Of a stretch of 64,000 nucleotides of DNA, positions 61,257 through 64,000 are shown piece after piece. Both the position numbers and the translations under genes were made by a program. Source of the stretch: Knufia peltigerae (lineage: Eukaryota > Ascomycota > Eurotiomycetes > Chaetothyriales > Trichomeriaceae). Within the stretch, counting starts at the first letter, position 1. Each line of letters starts with the position of its first letter. The stretch is taken from the NCBI GenBank assembly GCA_030247855.1, contig JAPDRN010000005.1:372001-436000 (forward strand). The letters are read 5' to 3'. Below the pieces are notes generated by a model. The model ran no database searches, was not told where the DNA came from, and saw nothing but the letters and a program-made list of their open reading frames with translations.

Positions 61257-62038
61257 CTACGCATACAACCATTTCCTTTGGCTTTTGTTCAGAGGTACTG
61301 TATGTTTACTGCGCCTCCCTCTCCCTCTTCCTCTTCTGGTGGCCCATTTTGCGATCTACATACAGGTCCTTACTCTGTTTTAATTTGCTCTGCGTCCATT
61401 GGGTTGTTTTTTTTTCGTAGGAAGGTATCTAAAGTAGACAGTAGTTAGACAGCAGGTACTTTTTTACTCGACTCCTTTCTTTGAGCCACTGTAACAGTAT
61501 TTTACGAGTACGGACGAAATGGTATGGTTGTCTGCCTGTACCACCGAAGAGGACCGAAAGCACTTCTAAGAGGTCGTCATTTCTTAGGTAGGCAACCATT
61601 TTTTTTCCCTTTCTTTCTACTGTAGACTACTCGGGCGTACTCTTCTGAGGCAGTTGTTATTCCCAAATACGGCATATTGAGCGAATTGATGCGATTTCAA
61701 CACTCCAAAAGGGTGTGAAGGTGGTATCCTCGTATTGTTCTTTCTCTTTCGGATTCGGTTTCGAGTGCGAACCGACCCCCTCCAAGGCCGAAAAGGGAAA
61801 CCATTTCGAGAGGGAATAAGAGGCAAGGTTAGGTTTGGTAGGCTGTACAAGAGAATACGACGGTAAATGGATGGTTGGAAAAGGTGTGGCTTGTGCCACG
61901 GGAACGTACAGTAGGTGACGTGCCTTGCTGTTGCGGAGTTTATTGGGGGTTGCCTAAAAATACTCAGCCTTGAGAGGAATCGTGTACTGCGTACGTACTC
62001 TGTATATCAGGTCAGAACACCTACCTCTGTGAGATAGG

Positions 62039-62046
62039 TATATAAG
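62039..62046 (+). promoter_or_regulatory. TATA box
   Basis: TATATAAG about 150 bp upstream of the ATG at 62196. It is followed at the usual distance by a CA-rich, G-poor leader, the pattern of strongly or inducibly expressed fungal genes. Confidence 0.6.
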
Positions 62047-62195
62047 AGACGACGGTTCGATCAATACTTTCCTTCTTTCATACACTTCATACTCAAGGCA
62101 CCACTACAATACACCCACAAGTAAATACATCCGCTTTTCCAATCCTCAACACCAACACCCTCCATCAACACCTCCCAAGCAAACCAAAAACAAAA

Positions 62196-62861
62196 ATGGG
62201 TCTTATCAAAACGGCAATCATCTCAGGAGTTGCCATATACGGTGTCAACAAATTGGCAAAGTCTTCCGAAAACAAAAGACGCGATCAACAACAATCAGAC
62301 AACTACTACCGTGACCATCAGGCACAATCGCAACCACGTTACAGAGATATGGGTGGTATGATGGACGACGAATATTACTACAACGCTCCTTCGAGGCGAC
62401 AAGAAAAAGGGCAACCCCGAGAGATGAACTTTGTCGATCGTCGCTCGGCATACCCATCCGACTATGATCGTGACCGTCAGTACGACGAAAAGAGCCAACA
62501 ACAATCTCCTCTTTACCTTCAAAACGACCCACGCTCACCATTACCTGGTTCCCTCAGGAAAGATTACACCATGTCAGGCGGTTACGGTAATGATGATGGA
62601 ACCACACAACCACCACCACCGCAGTACGAGTACAACCAATATCGACCTACTGGTCAACGCTACCCACAACGCTCGGGGTTCGTCGAGCCAGATGAACTCT
62701 CAGAGTCAGATATTCAAAGTCGAAACGGAGGGGCCGCTACCCCTACGGGGCGGGGGAGTGGTAGTGTCCGGAATGGTGCCTCATCCATGTTGAATAACCT
62801 GGCGGACTTTTTGAACGGTGATGGTAAGAATGGGAACAGGAACAAAATGTTTGCCAAGTAA
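62196..62861 (+). CDS. Small low-complexity Tyr/Gln/Arg-rich protein with possible N-myristoylation signal
   Basis: A 221-residue intronless protein. It begins MGLIKTAIISGVAIYGVNKL: a short hydrophobic helix after Gly2 with Thr at position 6, compatible with N-myristoylation. The rest is disordered, with repeated Asp/Tyr/Arg/Gln blocks (KRRDQQQSDNYYRDHQ, SDYDRDRQYDEKSQQQ) and a QPPPPQYEYNQYRPTG segment. A final helix SSMLNNLADFLNGDGKNG may be amphipathic. The upstream TATA box and CA-rich leader, and the A-rich start context (aaaaATGGG), suggest strong transcription. Similar proteins occur as lineage-specific hypothetical genes in filamentous fungi. No function is assigned. Confidence 0.7.
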   Translation: MGLIKTAIISGVAIYGVNKLAKSSENKRRDQQQSDNYYRDHQAQSQPRYRDMGGMMDDEYYYNAPSRRQEKGQPREMNFVDRRSAYPSDYDRDRQYDEKSQQQSPLYLQNDPRSPLPGSLRKDYTMSGGYGNDDGTTQPPPPQYEYNQYRPTGQRYPQRSGFVEPDELSESDIQSRNGGAATPTGRGSGSVRNGASSMLNNLADFLNGDGKNGNRNKMFAK

Positions 62862-63059
62862 ATATACGTCCTTCATTGACACCAGCTCCGTGGGACTGGT
62901 GATTTAGACTCGTGCTGTTTTGTTGTTGAGCGTCTGGCAGGTCTGACGAGACAAGGCGTTGTTGGGATTGATCTCATCTGAAAGGTATCCAAGTCCTTTT
63001 CTTTTCCGCGGAGGTTCATAAACATCAATATGAAATCGTCAAATCTCTGACTTTTGAAT

Positions 63060-64000
63060 TCAACCTATACCCCATGTTCCTAGAGGATCTTGAATTCCTG
63101 CATCTCCATTTTGATCTCGTTCTTTCTGAAGTCGTTTGACTCTCTTCGCTAAAAGTCCGAGGGCAATCGGCCCAAGGATCGTGCATAATAATATCGCCCA
63201 CGTCACGATGAGGTAGATTTCAGAAGTCGGTTGGACATTATCTCCGTCGGCGGTGAAAATGCCATTGCTTGCGGCTAGGGCAGAGATCAAAAACCCGATT
63301 TCACCTCTGGCGACCATTGCACAACCTAGGAGCCACGCAGGATAGAGAGATTTAGGCCGAGGGAGCGCTTTATTACGGCCTTTTTTATTACGGCCTTTAA
63401 TTTTCCTCTTTTGGTCAGATGTCTCGGTCCTGGAGGAAGGGTCTGCGGTCGTGAAGCGGACGAGCCAGAGTCCACAGCACAACTTCCCGACGGCCATCAA
63501 AATAGCATACACGATTCCACGCCAGACGATAGTCCCCCGGAACATCTTGGTGATGGGTATCGCAAAACCGATTGATCCCTGTAGAATCTTAATTAGTGTG
63601 ACATGTTGAGACCAGGGGTTGTTCAGGCAACCACTTACAAAGAGAAGAGGCTTCAGGATTCGGTCGACCGCTTGGATGTAATATTGGTTGTATATGCGCA
63701 TACTGAGCCCTTCAGATGGGAATGATTGCTCTGGACATTCTGCAGGTTGTGCGCTTTCACTCATAGTATGATCCTTTTCTGGCGGCGGTGTTGGCAGACG
63801 CGCGTTGGAGCTGGGCTGATTGTCCGAGTTGTCAAGACTCTCTTTTGCTTGGGTAGCCGAAGAGGTCCCTCTCGGGATATCCGTATCTGAATGAGCTGTC
63901 GAGGTACCTTCATCACTTCTGACTAGGTCGCTCGATGTCTCTGGTGCCGGGGTTGACTGTTGTTGGTTGCTGTTGGACGGCGAAGTCGATTCGCCATCGA
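63060..64000 (-). CDS. Cation/proton antiporter (Na+/H+ or K+/H+ exchanger, CPA2-like), C-terminal part
   Basis: The 3' part of a membrane antiporter running off the right edge. Exon 63639-64000 (open to the window end) carries a long disordered Ser/Pro/Gln/Thr segment, then IYNQYYIQAVDRILKPLLF. A 60-bp intron (63579-63638, GTAAGT...CTACAG) joins to 63060-63578, starting GSIGFAIPITKMFRGTIVWR. Hydrophobic spans include RGIVYAILMAVGKLCCGLWL, AMVARGEIGFLISALAASNG and YLIVTWAILLCTILGPIAL; the GEIGFLISA segment is the typical exchanger helix. A basic loop between spans contains a perfect 15-bp duplication. The N-terminal half, including the usual ion-binding Asp region, is outside the window. Confidence 0.85.
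   Translation of the reverse strand, partial: DGESTSPSNSNQQQSTPAPETSSDLVRSDEGTSTAHSDTDIPRGTSSATQAKESLDNSDNQPSSNARLPTPPPEKDHTMSESAQPAECPEQSFPSEGLSMRIYNQYYIQAVDRILKPLLFVSGCLNNPWSQHVTLIKILQGSIGFAIPITKMFRGTIVWRGIVYAILMAVGKLCCGLWLVRFTTADPSSRTETSDQKRKIKGRNKKGRNKALPRPKSLYPAWLLGCAMVARGEIGFLISALAASNGIFTADGDNVQPTSEIYLIVTWAILLCTILGPIALGLLAKRVKRLQKERDQNGDAGIQDPLGTWGIG
63369..63398. repeat. Perfect 15-bp tandem duplication inside the antiporter gene
   Basis: TTTATTACGGCCTTT is present twice in direct succession (63369-63383 and 63384-63398). On the minus strand it encodes KGRNK twice within the basic loop, so the duplication is in frame. Confidence 0.9.

Larger units (their letters stand above)
60449..62195. 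other. Long intergenic region rich in GTACGGAGT words
   Basis: 1.75 kb with no gene seen. GTACGGAGT/ACTCCGTAC words occur at 61095-61105, 61191-61200 and 61243-61256 and a related GAGTACGGA at 61506-61514. It ends in the TATA box and CA-rich leader of the 62196 gene. Confidence 0.6.

Overview
This window is nuclear DNA of a filamentous ascomycete (Pezizomycotina). The gene families and short-intron architecture suggest Eurotiomycetes, possibly a Chaetothyriales-type black yeast; that placement is inference. Genes are split by introns of about 45-75 bp with GTAAGT/GTATGT-like donors and (C/T)AG acceptors, and lie on both strands with long non-coding spacers. No tRNA, rRNA, CRISPR array or intact transposon was recognised.

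Layout. 1-9.3 kb: 5' part of CAND1 (-), a small mitochondrial-type protein, ceramide synthase (LAG1 family), a lone cytochrome P450, and the U1A/U2B'' spliceosomal protein. 9.4-17.7 kb: V-ATPase subunit D (-, with an 11-nt micro-exon) divergent from Syf1; then an aldehyde dehydrogenase (-) and chaperonin CCT-alpha (-). 17.9-29.1 kb is the accessory-looking part: a degenerate alternating tandem repeat, an MFS sugar-type transporter, a SnoaL-like protein, an EthD-like protein (-), a glutathione S-transferase, a Zn2Cys6 regulator (-) and a short-chain dehydrogenase. Together these resemble a small detoxification or catabolic cluster with its own regulator and no PKS/NRPS backbone. 29.6-38.9 kb: prolyl-tRNA synthetase, a membrane-anchored GNAT acetyltransferase, a Ppg1-type phosphatase (-) with a large insertion, and two uncharacterised genes, one with an unresolved 5' frame. 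40.6-43.5 kb: a complete three-domain Egt1 ergothioneine synthase (-, 7 exons). 45.2-55.8 kb: a RhoGEF-domain protein, a Cdt2-like WD40 protein (-) and the ribosome-biogenesis factor Rrp5. 55.8-64 kb: a 3-kb gene-poor stretch, an uncharacterised Ser/Pro-rich protein, a 1.75-kb spacer rich in the word ACTCCGTAC/GTACGGAGT, a small Gly2 protein behind a clear TATA box, and the C-terminal part of a cation/proton antiporter (-).

Most genes are housekeeping and unrelated in function. Exceptions are the 18.6-29.1 kb block, where divergent promoters, a local regulator and matching enzyme types suggest shared control, and two cullin-RING ligase factors (CAND1, Cdt2) that are far apart. Intron boundaries were set by hand from splice consensus and reading-frame continuity, and all product names rest on recognised motifs, not on database searches.
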